Positions 14,156 to 23,578 of a DNA stretch of 64,000 bases are shown in pieces. The DNA is from Gordonia sp. X0973. GTDB lineage: Bacteria > Actinomycetota > Actinomycetes > Mycobacteriales > Mycobacteriaceae. Made by a program: the position numbers and the translations under genes. Every line of letters begins with the position of its first letter. Within the stretch, counting starts at the first letter, position 1. The stretch is taken from assembly GCF_013348785.1 (NCBI RefSeq), contig NZ_CP054691.1, positions 1-64,000 on the forward strand, read 5' to 3'. The notes under the pieces were generated by a model. That model made no database searches. It had not been told where the DNA came from and saw only the letters and a program-made list of their open reading frames with translations.

Positions 14156-14671
14156 GTGACGAATACAGCGATCATCCACACCAATCGCGGCGACATCGCC
14201 GTGACCCTGTTCCCCAACCACGCGCCGAAGACCGTGGCGAACTTCACGGGCCTAGCCGACGGCTCGAAGGAGTACAGCACCGCGAACGCCGCCGGTGGTG
14301 ATTCGGGACCGTTCTACGACGGCTCGGTCTTCCACCGCGTCATCGACGGCTTCATGATCCAGGGCGGCGACCCGACCGGCACCGGTCGTGGCGGCCCCGG
14401 CTACAAGTTCGAGGACGAATTCCACCCCGAACTCGTCTTCGACAAGCCCTACCTGCTGGCGATGGCCAACGCCGGACCGGGCACCAATGGCTCGCAGTTC
14501 TTCATCACCGTCGGACCGACCCCGCATCTCAACCGTCGCCACACCATTTTCGGTGAGGTCGCCGACGACCAGTCGCGCAAGGTCGTCGACGCGATCGCGA
14601 CGACGGCGACCGGGCCGGGTGACCGCCCCGTCGACGAGGTCGTCATCGAGTCCATCGAGCTGAAGGACTAG
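14156..14671 (+). CDS. ppiA: Peptidyl-prolyl cis-trans isomerase, cyclophilin type
   Basis: Catalyses proline cis-trans isomerisation during protein folding; cytoplasmic, with no signal peptide. The 171-aa product contains the full cyclophilin domain: [19 protein letters not shown], the [11 protein letters not shown] segment, [15 protein letters not shown] and the HTIFGEV stretch. The GTG at 14156 ([14 protein letters not shown]) is preferred; a TTG at 14144 would add four residues. The position next to the CwsA site matches Rv0009. Confidence 0.96.
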   Translation: MTNTAIIHTNRGDIAVTLFPNHAPKTVANFTGLADGSKEYSTANAAGGDSGPFYDGSVFHRVIDGFMIQGGDPTGTGRGGPGYKFEDEFHPELVFDKPYLLAMANAGPGTNGSQFFITVGPTPHLNRRHTIFGEVADDQSRKVVDAIATTATGPGDRPVDEVVIESIELKD

Positions 14672-14709
14672 CGATCACCGTCCCGACGACCGGGCCGGGC
14701 ACCGCCACC

Positions 14710-15414
14710 GTGCGGGCCCGGCCGCTGGTCACTTACGCCCTGATCGCGGTCAACGTCGCGGTCTACGCGGTCTGCTACGCGCAGGCGGGCACCGGCAACT
14801 TCTACGATTCGATCGACTCGCCGGTATTCGAGAACTCGATCCTGCGCCCCGGCCTCGTCGCCGACGGTGAGTATTGGCGGCTGCTGACCTCGGGTTTCCT
14901 GCATCTTTCGGTGACGCACATCGCGGTGAACATGATCTCGTTGTTCATCCTCGGGCGGTTGATCGAACCGATCCTCGGGCCGGGCCGGTTCCTGTTGATC
15001 TACCTCGCCTCGTTGTTCGGCGGAAGCGCCGCGGTCGTCGCGGTGACCTCGGCCTCCCAGGGAACCGCCGGGGCCTCCGGCGCGATCTACGGGCTCATGG
15101 GGGCGATGCTGGTGATCGTCCTCAAGCTCAAGGCGCCCCCCGGTCAGGTCGTGGCGATCATCGCCATCAACCTGGTCTTCTCGTTCTCCGTGCCGGGCAT
15201 CTCCCTCGTCGGCCATCTCGGCGGACTGGTCTTCGGGATCATCGCGACAGTGGTGGCGCTGTACGCGCCCCAGGCGGTGATGAGGTTGGCCGGCGGCATG
15301 CCCACACCCGAGCTGCGCCGCCGTGCGACGACTTGGGGGTGGATCGGGCTGTGCGCGGTCCTCGCGGTGGCGATCGCGCTCGGCGTCGTGTTGCCGTCGG
15401 CCCGCGGACTCTAG
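14710..15414 (+). CDS. Rhomboid-family intramembrane serine protease
   Basis: Membrane serine protease that cleaves substrates within or next to their transmembrane segments. The 234-aa product has about six TM helices, the catalytic serine in GASGAIYG (Ser123), the catalytic histidine in GHLGG (His169) and the upstream His/Asn helix (THIAVNM). GTG at 14710 lies 38 bp after ppiA, so it may be co-transcribed. Substrates unknown. Confidence 0.93.
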   Translation: MRARPLVTYALIAVNVAVYAVCYAQAGTGNFYDSIDSPVFENSILRPGLVADGEYWRLLTSGFLHLSVTHIAVNMISLFILGRLIEPILGPGRFLLIYLASLFGGSAAVVAVTSASQGTAGASGAIYGLMGAMLVIVLKLKAPPGQVVAIIAINLVFSFSVPGISLVGHLGGLVFGIIATVVALYAPQAVMRLAGGMPTPELRRRATTWGWIGLCAVLAVAIALGVVLPSARGL

Positions 15415-15474
15415 CCGGGCGCGACTCCCAGCGTTCTCGCAGGTAGCGACCAGCGGTCGTCAAACATGATCGCC

Positions 15475-15530
15475 TAGATTCGAGTCTTGAAGAGCCGTGG
15501 CCTTTGCGGGGGCCACCGACCAACTAGGAG
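15475..15530 (+). promoter_or_regulatory. Promoter -10 and RBS of the 49-aa peptide gene
   Basis: TAGATT at 15475-15480 fits a -10 hexamer and AGGAG at 15526-15530 is an ideal ribosome-binding site 7 bp before the ATG at 15538. The -35 region is not obvious. The strong RBS is the main reason to accept the small ORF. Confidence 0.5.
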
Positions 15531-15537
15531 AAGCGGC

Positions 15538-15687
15538 ATGTTCTACCTCCCCGTGCGGCGTGGTCGCCGCTTCGTCGCCGATCGCTGCGATTCCTGCGGG
15601 CCGGAACAGCCGGGACGCCAAGCACGCGGCAAGGCCCGTTGCTACAACAGCAGCACGGGTCGCTGGGAATGGCGCTACTGCTACTGA
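15538..15687 (+). CDS. Unrecognised 49-aa basic Cys-containing peptide
   Basis: I do not recognise this family. ATG at 15538 has AGGAG 7 bp upstream and the ORF is followed within 15 bp by a strong hairpin, so it looks like an independent small gene. The product is Arg-rich and aromatic-rich, starts MFYLPVRRGRR, has a CDSCG pair, a further internal Cys, and ends WEWRYCY. Four cysteines in a CxxC...C...C arrangement could bind zinc or form disulfides. No signal peptide or TM segment. Confidence 0.7.
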   Translation: MFYLPVRRGRRFVADRCDSCGPEQPGRQARGKARCYNSSTGRWEWRYCY

Positions 15688-15700
15688 GACGAGTCGACTG

Positions 15701-15727
15701 ACGGCCCGGGGGGAAACCCCGGGTCGT
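15701..15727 (+). terminator. Intrinsic terminator after the 49-aa peptide gene
   Basis: ACGGCCCGGGG (15701-15711) pairs with CCCCGGGTCGT (15717-15727) over 11 bp with one G-T pair and a 5-nt loop, followed by TTG. This lies 13 bp after the stop codon at 15687. Confidence 0.75.
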
Positions 15728-15740
15728 TTGCTATCCGGAG

Positions 15741-16244
15741 CTATCCGGATAGTTCGACGGGAAACCCGGCGTCGGCGAGGGTCTGTGCCACCGCCCGCGG
15801 ATCGGCGCCCAAGTCCCAACGGCCGAACACGATGAGCCGCGACCCCTCCGGCGGCAGGCCGGCGGCGGTGTCGCCACGACGGTCGCCGGGTGCCTCGGTC
15901 GCCGGGTCGTCGACGGTCGAGGTGCTCACCAGGTCCAGTTCGAGCTGGCTGGAGCGCCGCCCGATGTGGCGCATCTCCAGCACCCGGATCCGATAGACCT
16001 CGTCGCGGGTGTAGGAACGCTGCCCGGACATCGTGCGCACCGTCAGCAGGTTGTCGCCGATGGCGAGGCGCGGGCGCAGGCGCAGGGCCGCGACCCCGAA
16101 GAACACCAGGCCGGAGACAGCGATCACGACCAGGATCAGACCGATCGGGTCGAGGCCGGCGGCGAATGCCCCGACCAGCAGGACCAGCGCGCCGAAGAGC
16201 AGTGCATAGGCGAATGCCAGCGGTGTCGACCAGGACGCATTCAT
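15741..16244 (-). CDS. PH-domain membrane protein (Rv0010c-like)
   Basis: Function unknown; conserved next to crgA in Mycobacteriales. The 167-aa protein has two TM helices near the N-terminus (LAFAYALLFGALVLLVGAF and IGLILVVIAVSGLVFFGVA), then a bacterial PH-like domain (RPRLAIGDNLLTVRTMSG ... YRIRVLEMRHIG). ATG at 16244 has AGGAG close upstream. The 103 bp before it hold an unusual cluster of DnaA-box-like sites. Confidence 0.88.
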   Translation of the reverse strand: MNASWSTPLAFAYALLFGALVLLVGAFAAGLDPIGLILVVIAVSGLVFFGVAALRLRPRLAIGDNLLTVRTMSGQRSYTRDEVYRIRVLEMRHIGRRSSQLELDLVSTSTVDDPATEAPGDRRGDTAAGLPPEGSRLIVFGRWDLGADPRAVAQTLADAGFPVELSG

Positions 16245-16257
16245 CGGCTTCTCCTAG

Positions 16258-16322
16258 TTATCCACAGGGGTTACGCACAGTGGGGATAAATTACACACAT
16301 GTAATTTCCACAGTGGGGATAA
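16258..16322. promoter_or_regulatory. DnaA-box-like cluster with direct and inverted repeats
   Basis: TTATCCACA at 16258-16266 is an exact DnaA box on the plus strand. Two TTATCCCCA copies (one mismatch) lie on the minus strand at 16281-16289 and 16314-16322, inside a repeated 14-mer CACAGTGGGGATAA (16276-16289 and 16309-16322) spaced 33 bp, about three helix turns. Between them AAATTACA-N4-TGTAATTT (16288-16307) forms an inverted repeat. All lie between the crgA 3' end and the PH-domain gene start. It is either a DnaA-binding regulatory site or an operator for another factor. Confidence 0.65.
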
Positions 16323-16347
16323 CTCCTGGAGGTCTGATCAGCGCAGG

Positions 16348-16638
16348 TCAGCGCCATTTCATGGTCATCAGCAACCCGACGACCATGAATGCGAAGCCGA
16401 TGAGGAAATTCCACGAGCCGAGGTCGGCCATCCACTTCAGGATCTGGCCGTCCTTGCTGTACAGACCGGTCTGCGCGGCGAGGTAGAAGACGATCAGCCA
16501 GATCAGGCCGAGCAGCATGAGGCCGAACATGACGGTGAGGTACAACCAACCGGACGGACCGGCCTTGACCTTGACCGGAGTACGGTTCGCCGTGGAGATC
16601 GTGTAGTCAGTCTTCTTGCGGACTTTTGACTTGGGCAT
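16348..16638 (-). CDS. crgA: Cell division protein CrgA
   Basis: Small divisome membrane protein that bridges FtsZ, FtsQ, FtsI and PbpA in actinobacteria. The 96-aa product has the basic N-terminal cytoplasmic stretch ([13 protein letters not shown]), two TM helices ([20 protein letters not shown] and [17 protein letters not shown]) and the conserved GxxGxWN linker (DLGSWNF). Length is normal. It is divergent from pabA, 38 bp apart, and upstream of the PH-domain gene. Confidence 0.97.
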   Translation of the reverse strand: MPKSKVRKKTDYTISTANRTPVKVKAGPSGWLYLTVMFGLMLLGLIWLIVFYLAAQTGLYSKDGQILKWMADLGSWNFLIGFAFMVVGLLMTMKWR

Positions 16639-16676
16639 GTGGCGATTATCCCATGACGGCGCAGTAGCCTGTCCAT

Positions 16677-17339
16677 GTGAGTCAGGAAAGCCCCAGGATC
16701 CTCGTCATCGACAACTACGACAGCTTCGTCTACAACTTGGTCCAGTACCTGGGCCAGCTGGGCGTGGCGGTCGACGTCTGGCGCAACGACGATCCCGCCC
16801 TGAGCGCCGCACCGCTGACCGAGATCATCTCCGGCTACGACGGTGTGCTGCTGAGTCCCGGCCCCGGGACGCCGGAGCGGGCCGGGGCGACGATGGACGT
16901 CGTGCGGGCCGCGCGGGAAACCCGCACCCCGCTGCTGGGCGTGTGCCTGGGACATCAGGCGATCGGCGCCGTCTTCGGCGGAACCGTGGACCGTGCCCCG
17001 GAGCTGCTGCACGGCAAGACGTCGTTGGTCCACCACGACGGGCGGGGCGTGCTCCGCGGGCTGCCCGACCCGTTCACCGCGACGCGCTACCACTCGCTGA
17101 CGGTGCTCCCCGAGACGATCCCGGAGGAGCTGGAGGTGACCGGGCGCACCGAGAACGGCATCGTCATGGCGATGGTTCATCGGGACCTGCCGATCCACGG
17201 GGTGCAGTTCCACCCGGAGAGCGTGCTGACGCAGGGCGGGCACCGGATGTTGGCCAATTGGCTCGCGGTGTGCGGCTTCGACGTCGATGACGCGCTCGTC
17301 GACCGCCTCGAGCAGCAACTCGCCGCGGCGCTCGGCTGA
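16677..17339 (+). CDS. pabA: Aminodeoxychorismate/anthranilate synthase glutaminase subunit
   Basis: Class I glutamine amidotransferase that supplies ammonia to chorismate-using synthases for folate (PabA) or tryptophan (TrpG). The 220-aa product has the nucleophile Cys90 in [10 protein letters not shown] and the His179/Glu181 pair in FHPES. No partner subunit gene is nearby, so PabA versus TrpG cannot be settled from context. GTG at 16677. In M. tuberculosis a DUF881 gene lies between crgA and this gene; here it is absent. Confidence 0.93.
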   Translation: MSQESPRILVIDNYDSFVYNLVQYLGQLGVAVDVWRNDDPALSAAPLTEIISGYDGVLLSPGPGTPERAGATMDVVRAARETRTPLLGVCLGHQAIGAVFGGTVDRAPELLHGKTSLVHHDGRGVLRGLPDPFTATRYHSLTVLPETIPEELEVTGRTENGIVMAMVHRDLPIHGVQFHPESVLTQGGHRMLANWLAVCGFDVDDALVDRLEQQLAAALG

Positions 17340-17387
17340 CGTGCTCGCTGGCGTGCGCTGATCCGCGCGGGCCGGGCTAAGCCTTGC

Positions 17388-19292
17388 TCAGCCGATCAGG
17401 CGGCTCTCGCCGACGACGATGCTGACGCCGTCGTCTTTGCGGATGGCCGATCCGGCCGGCGGATCCTGCGCGACGATGCGCCCGTTGTCCGGATGCCCGA
17501 GCGGCAGCGAGCGCGTCGACTGGGTCAACGTCGAGACCCGCCAGCCAGCGGAGGCCAGCGCGGCGCGTGCCTGGGCCGGTGTCTTCCCGACCAGGTCGGG
17601 CACGACGAACATGTTCCCGCGCGACACCGTGACCGTGACGGTCTGATCGTCGGTGATCGTGCTGCCGGCGTCGGGCGAGGTCATGACGACCTCGCCGCGC
17701 GGCATCTCGGAGTCGCCGGGAACGACGGTCATCTGGACGCCCAGTTGCTTGAGGATCGCCCGCGCCTGGTCCTCGGTCTCGCCGACCAGCTCGGGGATCG
17801 TCACCTTCTTGGGCCCCTGGCCGATGTGGACGACGATCACCGAGTTGACCTCGGTGTCGGCGTTGACCGGCGGCGTCGTGCTCACCGCCTTGTCGATCAG
17901 GTCGCGCGGGGAATCGGTCTTGTCGGTCTTGATGACCGTGAAGCCGAGCGACTTGAGCATCTTGATCGCGTCGGCCTTGGATTTGCCTTTGACGTCGGGC
18001 ATCTTCTGCCGCTGCGGCCCGGTGGAGATGTACAGCGTCACCTCGGAGCCCTCGGCGGTGAGCACCCCGCTGCCCGGCGTCGACCGCGTCGCGTTGCCCG
18101 CCGGGACCTCGAGACTGGATTCCTGCATGGTCTTCACCTTGAAACCCGCATCCGAGAGGGATTTCTTGGCGTCCTGTTCCGACTGCCCCGCGACCTTCGG
18201 CACGGCGTGCTGCGGTTCCGAACCGGAGGAGAATCCCCAGTACAGCAGTCCGCCGACGAGAGCGATGACGGCGACGAGCGCGGCCAGCGCCCGCATCCGG
18301 CGCTGCCGGAACACCGACTGCTCGTCGGCCTCGGGAGCGGCGGCGGGGTCGTGCCGCCCGCCCGGCGTCGGCCGGACCCGGGCGCGTGAACCGGTGTCGA
18401 TCAGATCGGTGCGCTCCGCCGCGGACATGATCATCGGTGCCGACGGGCGCTGACCCGAGAGCACGCGGATCATGTCGGCGCGCAGCTCGGCCGCCGTCTG
18501 GTACCGGTTCTCCGGATTCTTGCTGATCGCCTTCAGGATGACCGAGTCGAGCGCCGGCGAGATGTCGCTGCGCAGATCCGACGGCAGCGGCGGGTCTTCG
18601 TGCACGTGCTGGTGGGCGACGGCGACCGGTGAGTCACCGGTGAACGGCGGTTCGCCCGTGAGGAGCTCGAACAACACGCAGCCCATCGAGTAGATGTCGC
18701 TGCGCGGATCCACCTTGAGGCCGCGGGCCTGCTCCGGGGAGAGGTACTGGGCGGTGCCCATGACGGCCGAGGTCTGCGTCATCGTCGCGCCGGTGTCGTT
18801 CATCGCGCGCGCGATGCCGAAGTCCATCACCTTCACCGCGCCGGTGCGGTCGATCATGACGTTCGCCGGTTTCATGTCGCGGTGCACGATGTGGGCGCGG
18901 TGCGAGAAGTCCATCGCCGCGGCGACGTCGGCCATCCAGGTCAGCGCCTGGCGCTCGCTCAGCGGGCCGTCGGCGCGCAGGATGTCGCGCAGCGTCTCGC
19001 CCTCGACGTATTCCATGACGATGAAGGGCAGCGGGCCGTCGTCGGTCTGCGCCTCGCCGGTGTCGAAGACCTGGACGATCGTCGGGTGGTTGAGCTTCGC
19101 GGCGTTCTGCGCCTCGCGGCGGAACCGCAAGTAGAAGCTGGGGTCCCGGGCGAGGTCTGCGCGCAACACCTTGATGGCCACGTCCCGGTTCAGCAGCAGG
19201 TCGCGGGCGAAGTGAACCTCGGACATGCCGCCGAAGCCGAGCGTCTCGCCCAGCTGGTAGCGATCGGAGAGGTGATGCGGGGTCGTCGTCAT
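17388..19292 (-). CDS. pknB: Serine/threonine protein kinase PknB with four PASTA repeats
   Basis: Membrane receptor kinase that senses muropeptides or lipid II and controls cell-wall synthesis and division. Start ATG 19292 (MTTTPHHLSDRYQLGE), 634 aa. The kinase domain (about 10-275) has the Gly-rich loop GFGGMSEV, Lys41, HRD with Asp139, DFG 157-159 and activation-loop Thr172 and Thr174 (TQT). A juxtamembrane linker is followed by one TM (about 335-355) and four extracellular PASTA repeats starting VPKVAGQ, MPDVKGK, IPELVGE and VPDLVGK. It begins 4 bp after pknA. Confidence 0.97.
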   Translation of the reverse strand: MTTTPHHLSDRYQLGETLGFGGMSEVHFARDLLLNRDVAIKVLRADLARDPSFYLRFRREAQNAAKLNHPTIVQVFDTGEAQTDDGPLPFIVMEYVEGETLRDILRADGPLSERQALTWMADVAAAMDFSHRAHIVHRDMKPANVMIDRTGAVKVMDFGIARAMNDTGATMTQTSAVMGTAQYLSPEQARGLKVDPRSDIYSMGCVLFELLTGEPPFTGDSPVAVAHQHVHEDPPLPSDLRSDISPALDSVILKAISKNPENRYQTAAELRADMIRVLSGQRPSAPMIMSAAERTDLIDTGSRARVRPTPGGRHDPAAAPEADEQSVFRQRRMRALAALVAVIALVGGLLYWGFSSGSEPQHAVPKVAGQSEQDAKKSLSDAGFKVKTMQESSLEVPAGNATRSTPGSGVLTAEGSEVTLYISTGPQRQKMPDVKGKSKADAIKMLKSLGFTVIKTDKTDSPRDLIDKAVSTTPPVNADTEVNSVIVVHIGQGPKKVTIPELVGETEDQARAILKQLGVQMTVVPGDSEMPRGEVVMTSPDAGSTITDDQTVTVTVSRGNMFVVPDLVGKTPAQARAALASAGWRVSTLTQSTRSLPLGHPDNGRIVAQDPPAGSAIRKDDGVSIVVGESRLIG

Positions 19293-19296
19293 CGGA

Positions 19297-20637
19297 TCAA
19301 CCCGGTAGACCTGGGATTTTGAACGGCGGCCACGGGGCGACCGGCGCGCCGGGGTCAGGCGGCAGGTCCTCGGGGCGCGGCTTGTTGTTGTTCGGCGGGG
19401 CGGGCGCCGGCGCCGGGGTCGTCGTCTGCGGCGTCGAGGTGCCCGGTACGGCGGGCGCCGGCCGCGTCGTGCTCCGACTGTGGCGCGGACGTGAGGTGGT
19501 GGTCGTGGTGGTCGTCGTCTCCGGAGAGTCGACAACGGTCGTCGAGGTCTGGACCGACGGGGTCGATCCGCCCTTGGTGACCAGGAAACCGACCAGGATC
19601 AGTGCGGTGAGCAGCAGCATGACCGCGATGGCGGCCAGTGCCTTCTGTCCGGCGGTCCAGCCGTTGTCCGGCTTCGGTGCGGCAGGACGGCCGGCGGGCT
19701 TGGCCGGACGTGCGGCGGCCGCCGCAGCGCGGGTCGAGCTGGGCCGAGCAGCGCCGGCAGCGGCAACCGCGGTTGCCGCCGTGCGCGGTGCGGGAGTCGC
19801 CCGCCCGGCCCGGATCGCGGCGACCGCGTCGGCGAACTCGCCGCCGCTCGCGTAGCGCTGGCGTGGATCCTTGACCAGCGTCGACTCAATCAGTGCGCGT
19901 ACGTCGGAGGGCAGGTTGTCCGGCAGCGGCGGAGGCGTCTCCCGGATGTGCTTCATCGCGATCGTGATGGCGCCGTCGCCGTTGAACGGCCGGCGCCCGG
20001 TCAGCGCTTCGTAGCCGACCACGCCGAGGGAGTACACGTCGGAGGCGGCGGTCGCGTCGTCGCCGTTGGCCTGCTCCGGCGAGATGTACTGGGCCGTGCC
20101 CATCACCATGCCGGTCTGCGTCACCGGAGCCGCGTCGGCGGCCTTGGCGATGCCGAAGTCGGTGATCTTCACCTGCCCGGTGGGGGTGATCAGGATGTTG
20201 CCCGGCTTGACGTCGCGGTGGATCAGCCCCTGCTCGTGCGCGGCCTGCAGCGCGCGGCCGGTCTGCTCCAGCATGTCCAGGGTGTTGGAGACGGGCAGTC
20301 GGCCGAGCCGTGAGATGACCGCGTTCAGCGGCTCCCCGTCGACCAGCTCCATCACCAGGTAGGCCAGCGCCTGCCCGTCGTTACGGTCAGGGGTCTCGCC
20401 GTAGTCGAAGACATTCGCGATGCCGGGGTTGTTGAGCCGCGCGGTGGTCTGCGCCTCGGTGCGGAACCGGCCGATGAACTCCGGGTCGTTGGAGTACTCG
20501 GATTTGAGGACCTTCACCGCCACCCGTCGGTTCAGACGCGTGTCGACGGCCTCCCACACCTGGCCCATGCCGCCGGTGGCGATCAGGCGCATGAGGCGGT
20601 AGCGGTCGGCGATCACCGTTCCTTGCTGCAACGTCAT
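19297..20637 (-). CDS. pknA: Serine/threonine protein kinase PknA
   Basis: Transmembrane kinase acting with PknB on cell shape and division. The 446-aa product has Lys42, HRD with Asp142, DFG 160-162 and a TQT activation-loop stretch, followed by an Ala/Pro-rich linker, one TM segment (about 335-357) and a short Thr/Pro-rich extracellular tail without PASTA domains. Its ATG overlaps the pbpA stop (ATGA), showing translational coupling. Confidence 0.96.
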   Translation of the reverse strand: MTLQQGTVIADRYRLMRLIATGGMGQVWEAVDTRLNRRVAVKVLKSEYSNDPEFIGRFRTEAQTTARLNNPGIANVFDYGETPDRNDGQALAYLVMELVDGEPLNAVISRLGRLPVSNTLDMLEQTGRALQAAHEQGLIHRDVKPGNILITPTGQVKITDFGIAKAADAAPVTQTGMVMGTAQYISPEQANGDDATAASDVYSLGVVGYEALTGRRPFNGDGAITIAMKHIRETPPPLPDNLPSDVRALIESTLVKDPRQRYASGGEFADAVAAIRAGRATPAPRTAATAVAAAGAARPSSTRAAAAAARPAKPAGRPAAPKPDNGWTAGQKALAAIAVMLLLTALILVGFLVTKGGSTPSVQTSTTVVDSPETTTTTTTTSRPRHSRSTTRPAPAVPGTSTPQTTTPAPAPAPPNNNKPRPEDLPPDPGAPVAPWPPFKIPGLPG

Positions 20638-22130
20638 CGTCCCGCACCTCCTCCCAGTGCCGTGTTGATCACTTCTCGTCCGATGGGCGCCGCTACCGAG
20701 GCGCCCGTGGTGTCAGTCCCCAATTGTCCGTTCTCCACGACCACCGCGACGGCAATCCGCGCGTTCGTCGACGGGCCGAAGGCGATGTACCACGCATATG
20801 GCACTTCGTTGCCCGCCGCCCCCTCCGAATGTTCCGCGGTCCCGGTCTTCGACGCGATGGTCACCGCGCCGCCGGATTGACGTTCGGAATCGATCATCAG
20901 CGAGGTCAGCGTGGCCGCCTGCGCCGAGGTGATCGGCTCGCTGACCGTCGACGGCGAAGTCGTGGACAACGTGCGGAGATCCGGTGCTTGTAGCTTATCC
21001 ACCATATAGGGCTGCATGCGGACCCCGCCGTTCGCGACGGTCGCCGCGACGATCGCGTTCTGCAGCGCCGAGGTGCGCACGTTGTACTGCCCGATGGCGG
21101 ACTGGCCGAGGGTGGCCGGGTTGTCGAGGTCGCCGATGGTCGAGTTGGCGCGGACCGGCAGCGGCAGGGCGGGCGTCGCCTCGTCGAAGCCGAATCGCTT
21201 GGCGGTCTCGCGCAGGGTCTGTGCGGACTGCTTCATCTTGTTGACCGCCAAGTCGACGAAGGCGGTGTTGCAGGAGTGCGCGAAGGCCTGGGTCAACGAG
21301 ACGGTCCCGTCGACGGCACCGGGACACGGCCGGTCGCCGTAGTTGGTCAGCGTCGTCTCGGTGCCGGGCAACTTGATCGACGCGGCGGCGGTCAGCCGGA
21401 TGTCGGGGGTGATGCCGTCGCGCAGGGCAGCGGCCGTCGTGATGACCTTGAACGTCGACCCGGGCGGGTAGAGCTGGTCGACGGGCCGGTTGAGCATGGG
21501 CTCGGCGGCGGCCTTGTTCCACTTCGTCCAGGCCGACGAGCTGGTCTGCGAATCGGGGCTGGCGAGCTTATTCGGATCGAAGGACGGGGAGCTGGCCAGC
21601 GCCAGGATCTTGCCGGTGCTCGGCTCGATCGCGACGACCGCACCGCGGCACTCGCCGGTACACCGGCCGTTCTGCAGCGCGTTGTAAGCGACGCGCTGCA
21701 GGTTCGCGTCGATCGTCGTCACGACGTTGCCGCCGCGGGGATCGCGTCCGGCGAACATCGCCATGAACCGCTGGCCCCACAGCCGGTCGTCGTTGCCGTT
21801 GAGGATCTGGTCCTCGGCGAGCTCGATGCCGCTGGCCTGGTAGTTGATGGAGTAGTAGCCGGTGACCGGCGCGAAGGCCTCGGCGGAGCCCTCCGGATAG
21901 GTGCGCAGGAAGCGGAAGCGCCCGGAGGTCGGCCGGGACAGGGCGATGATGTCGCTGCCGGCGGTGATCGCCCCGCGCTGGCGCGAGTACTCGTCGTCGA
22001 GCACGCGGCTGTTGCGCGGGTCGGCGCGCAGCTTGCCCGCCTGGAACACCTGGATGTAGGTGGCGTTGCCGAGCAGCGCGACGATGAGGACGCAGACGAA
22101 GATCCCGATGCGCTGAATCTGTTTGTTCAT
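20634..22130 (-). CDS. pbpA: Class B penicillin-binding protein PbpA
   Basis: Peptidoglycan transpeptidase for cell elongation or division, working with RodA. ATG at 22130 ([11 protein letters not shown]) gives 498 aa. One N-terminal TM anchor (about 8-25), then the active-site motifs STFK (Ser225), SCN (286-288) and KTG (428-430). The ATG overlaps the rodA stop and its stop overlaps the pknA start, both ATGA. Confidence 0.96.
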   Translation of the reverse strand: MNKQIQRIGIFVCVLIVALLGNATYIQVFQAGKLRADPRNSRVLDDEYSRQRGAITAGSDIIALSRPTSGRFRFLRTYPEGSAEAFAPVTGYYSINYQASGIELAEDQILNGNDDRLWGQRFMAMFAGRDPRGGNVVTTIDANLQRVAYNALQNGRCTGECRGAVVAIEPSTGKILALASSPSFDPNKLASPDSQTSSSAWTKWNKAAAEPMLNRPVDQLYPPGSTFKVITTAAALRDGITPDIRLTAAASIKLPGTETTLTNYGDRPCPGAVDGTVSLTQAFAHSCNTAFVDLAVNKMKQSAQTLRETAKRFGFDEATPALPLPVRANSTIGDLDNPATLGQSAIGQYNVRTSALQNAIVAATVANGGVRMQPYMVDKLQAPDLRTLSTTSPSTVSEPITSAQAATLTSLMIDSERQSGGAVTIASKTGTAEHSEGAAGNEVPYAWYIAFGPSTNARIAVAVVVENGQLGTDTTGASVAAPIGREVINTALGGGAGR

Positions 22131-23578
22131 CGTCGGCCCTCCGTCGCAATGGCGGTGGTCGGCATCGAGGTGAGCGTCGGCGACGGCGCGTTCTGCTGTT
22201 GTTGCTGCGGTTCGCGGGCGGCATTCGAGATGCGGACCAGCAACGCCAGCAGGATGAAGTTCGCCAGCAGCGACGAGCCGCCGTAGGAGACGAACGGCGT
22301 GGTCAGACCCGTCAGCGGGATGAGGTTGGTGACGCCGCCGACGATGACGAACACCTGGATCGCGATGGTCGCGGCCAGGCCGGTGGCGAGGAGTTTGCCG
22401 AAGCTGTCGCGCACGGTGACGCCGGCGCGCAGCCCCCGCATGACGAGGACCAGGTAGAGGCACAGCACGGCGGCGAGGCCGACGAGCCCCAGCTCCTCGC
22501 CGATCGAGGCGACGATGAAGTCGGTGTTCGCCAGCGGCACGATATTGGGGCGGCCCGAACCCAGCCCGGTGCCGAAGAGCCCGCCGGTGGCCAGGCCGAA
22601 GAGGCTCTGCGTGGTCTGCAGGGTCGTGTTGGTGGGGTCCGAGAGCGGGTGCTGCCAGATGTGGACGCGGTTCTGCAGATGCGTGAACTGGTGGTAGGCG
22701 ACGATCGCCCCGACGACGAACAGGCTCAGCCCGATGACCACCCAGCCGATCCGGCCGGTGGCCACGTAGAGCATGACCAGGATCGTCGAGTACACCAGCA
22801 AGGACGGACCCAGGTCGCCCTGCAGCGCGAAGATCGCCATCGCGACCACCCAGGCCAGCAGCAGGGGACCGAGATCGCGGGCGCGCGGGACGTCGAACCG
22901 CCCGATCCGTCGACCGGCGGTGGTGAACAGGTCGCGCTTGCTGACCAGCAGGGCTGCGGTGAAGATGATCAACGCGATCTTGGCGAATTCACCGGGCTGG
23001 ATCGAGAAGAACGGGGTGGAGAGCCAGATCTTCGAGACGTTGGCCGCCTGGTCGCCCTCGCCCGGGCGGGTGGCCCAGGAACGCGGCAACAGGATGGGCA
23101 GGGCGAGGAAGAACAGGCCGCCGAAGCCCAGGGTGTAGGCATAGCGGGCCAATGTCCGGTGGTCGCGCACGAAGTACAGGACCGCGGCGAAGACGCCGAT
23201 GCCGACCAGCGCCCACAGCAATTGCAACTCGGCGTCGTGGCTGGCGTCGCCGGTTGTTTGGCGCGAGCCGAGGTCGAGCCGGTGGATCATGACCATCCCC
23301 AACCCGTTCAGCAGGGCGACGATCGGGAGGAACAGCGGATCGGCGTGCGGGGCGAGCCACCGGATGACCAGGTGCGCCACCAGGTACAGCGCGACGTAGG
23401 CGCCGATGAACTTGAGTACGTCGACCGTCAGGTTCTGCCGCTGCGCGCCGTCGACGATGAGCAGCGCGATGACGACGATGCCCAGGGCGAGGCCGAGCAG
23501 CACGAGTTCACGCCGGCGCGCCCGGGACTGGCCGGTCATGACGGTTGCCGCGGCGGGCTTGGGCGTCGGGGCACTCAT
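22127..23578 (-). CDS. rodA: FtsW/RodA/SpoVE-family peptidoglycan glycosyltransferase RodA
   Basis: Polytopic SEDS glycosyltransferase polymerising lipid II during elongation. ATG at 23578 (MSAPTPKPAAAT), 483 aa, with about 11-12 TM helices and the SEDS signatures FSIQPGEFAKIALI and TGLTTPFVSYGGSSLLANF near the C-terminus. Coupled by ATGA overlaps to pstP upstream and pbpA downstream, its likely transpeptidase partner. Confidence 0.96.
   Translation of the reverse strand: MSAPTPKPAAATVMTGQSRARRRELVLLGLALGIVVIALLIVDGAQRQNLTVDVLKFIGAYVALYLVAHLVIRWLAPHADPLFLPIVALLNGLGMVMIHRLDLGSRQTTGDASHDAELQLLWALVGIGVFAAVLYFVRDHRTLARYAYTLGFGGLFFLALPILLPRSWATRPGEGDQAANVSKIWLSTPFFSIQPGEFAKIALIIFTAALLVSKRDLFTTAGRRIGRFDVPRARDLGPLLLAWVVAMAIFALQGDLGPSLLVYSTILVMLYVATGRIGWVVIGLSLFVVGAIVAYHQFTHLQNRVHIWQHPLSDPTNTTLQTTQSLFGLATGGLFGTGLGSGRPNIVPLANTDFIVASIGEELGLVGLAAVLCLYLVLVMRGLRAGVTVRDSFGKLLATGLAATIAIQVFVIVGGVTNLIPLTGLTTPFVSYGGSSLLANFILLALLVRISNAAREPQQQQQNAPSPTLTSMPTTAIATEGRR

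Noticed and set aside
17340..17387. Gap between pabA and pknB as a terminator site
   Set aside because: No stable stem with a T run could be found; the convergent genes may end without an intrinsic terminator here.
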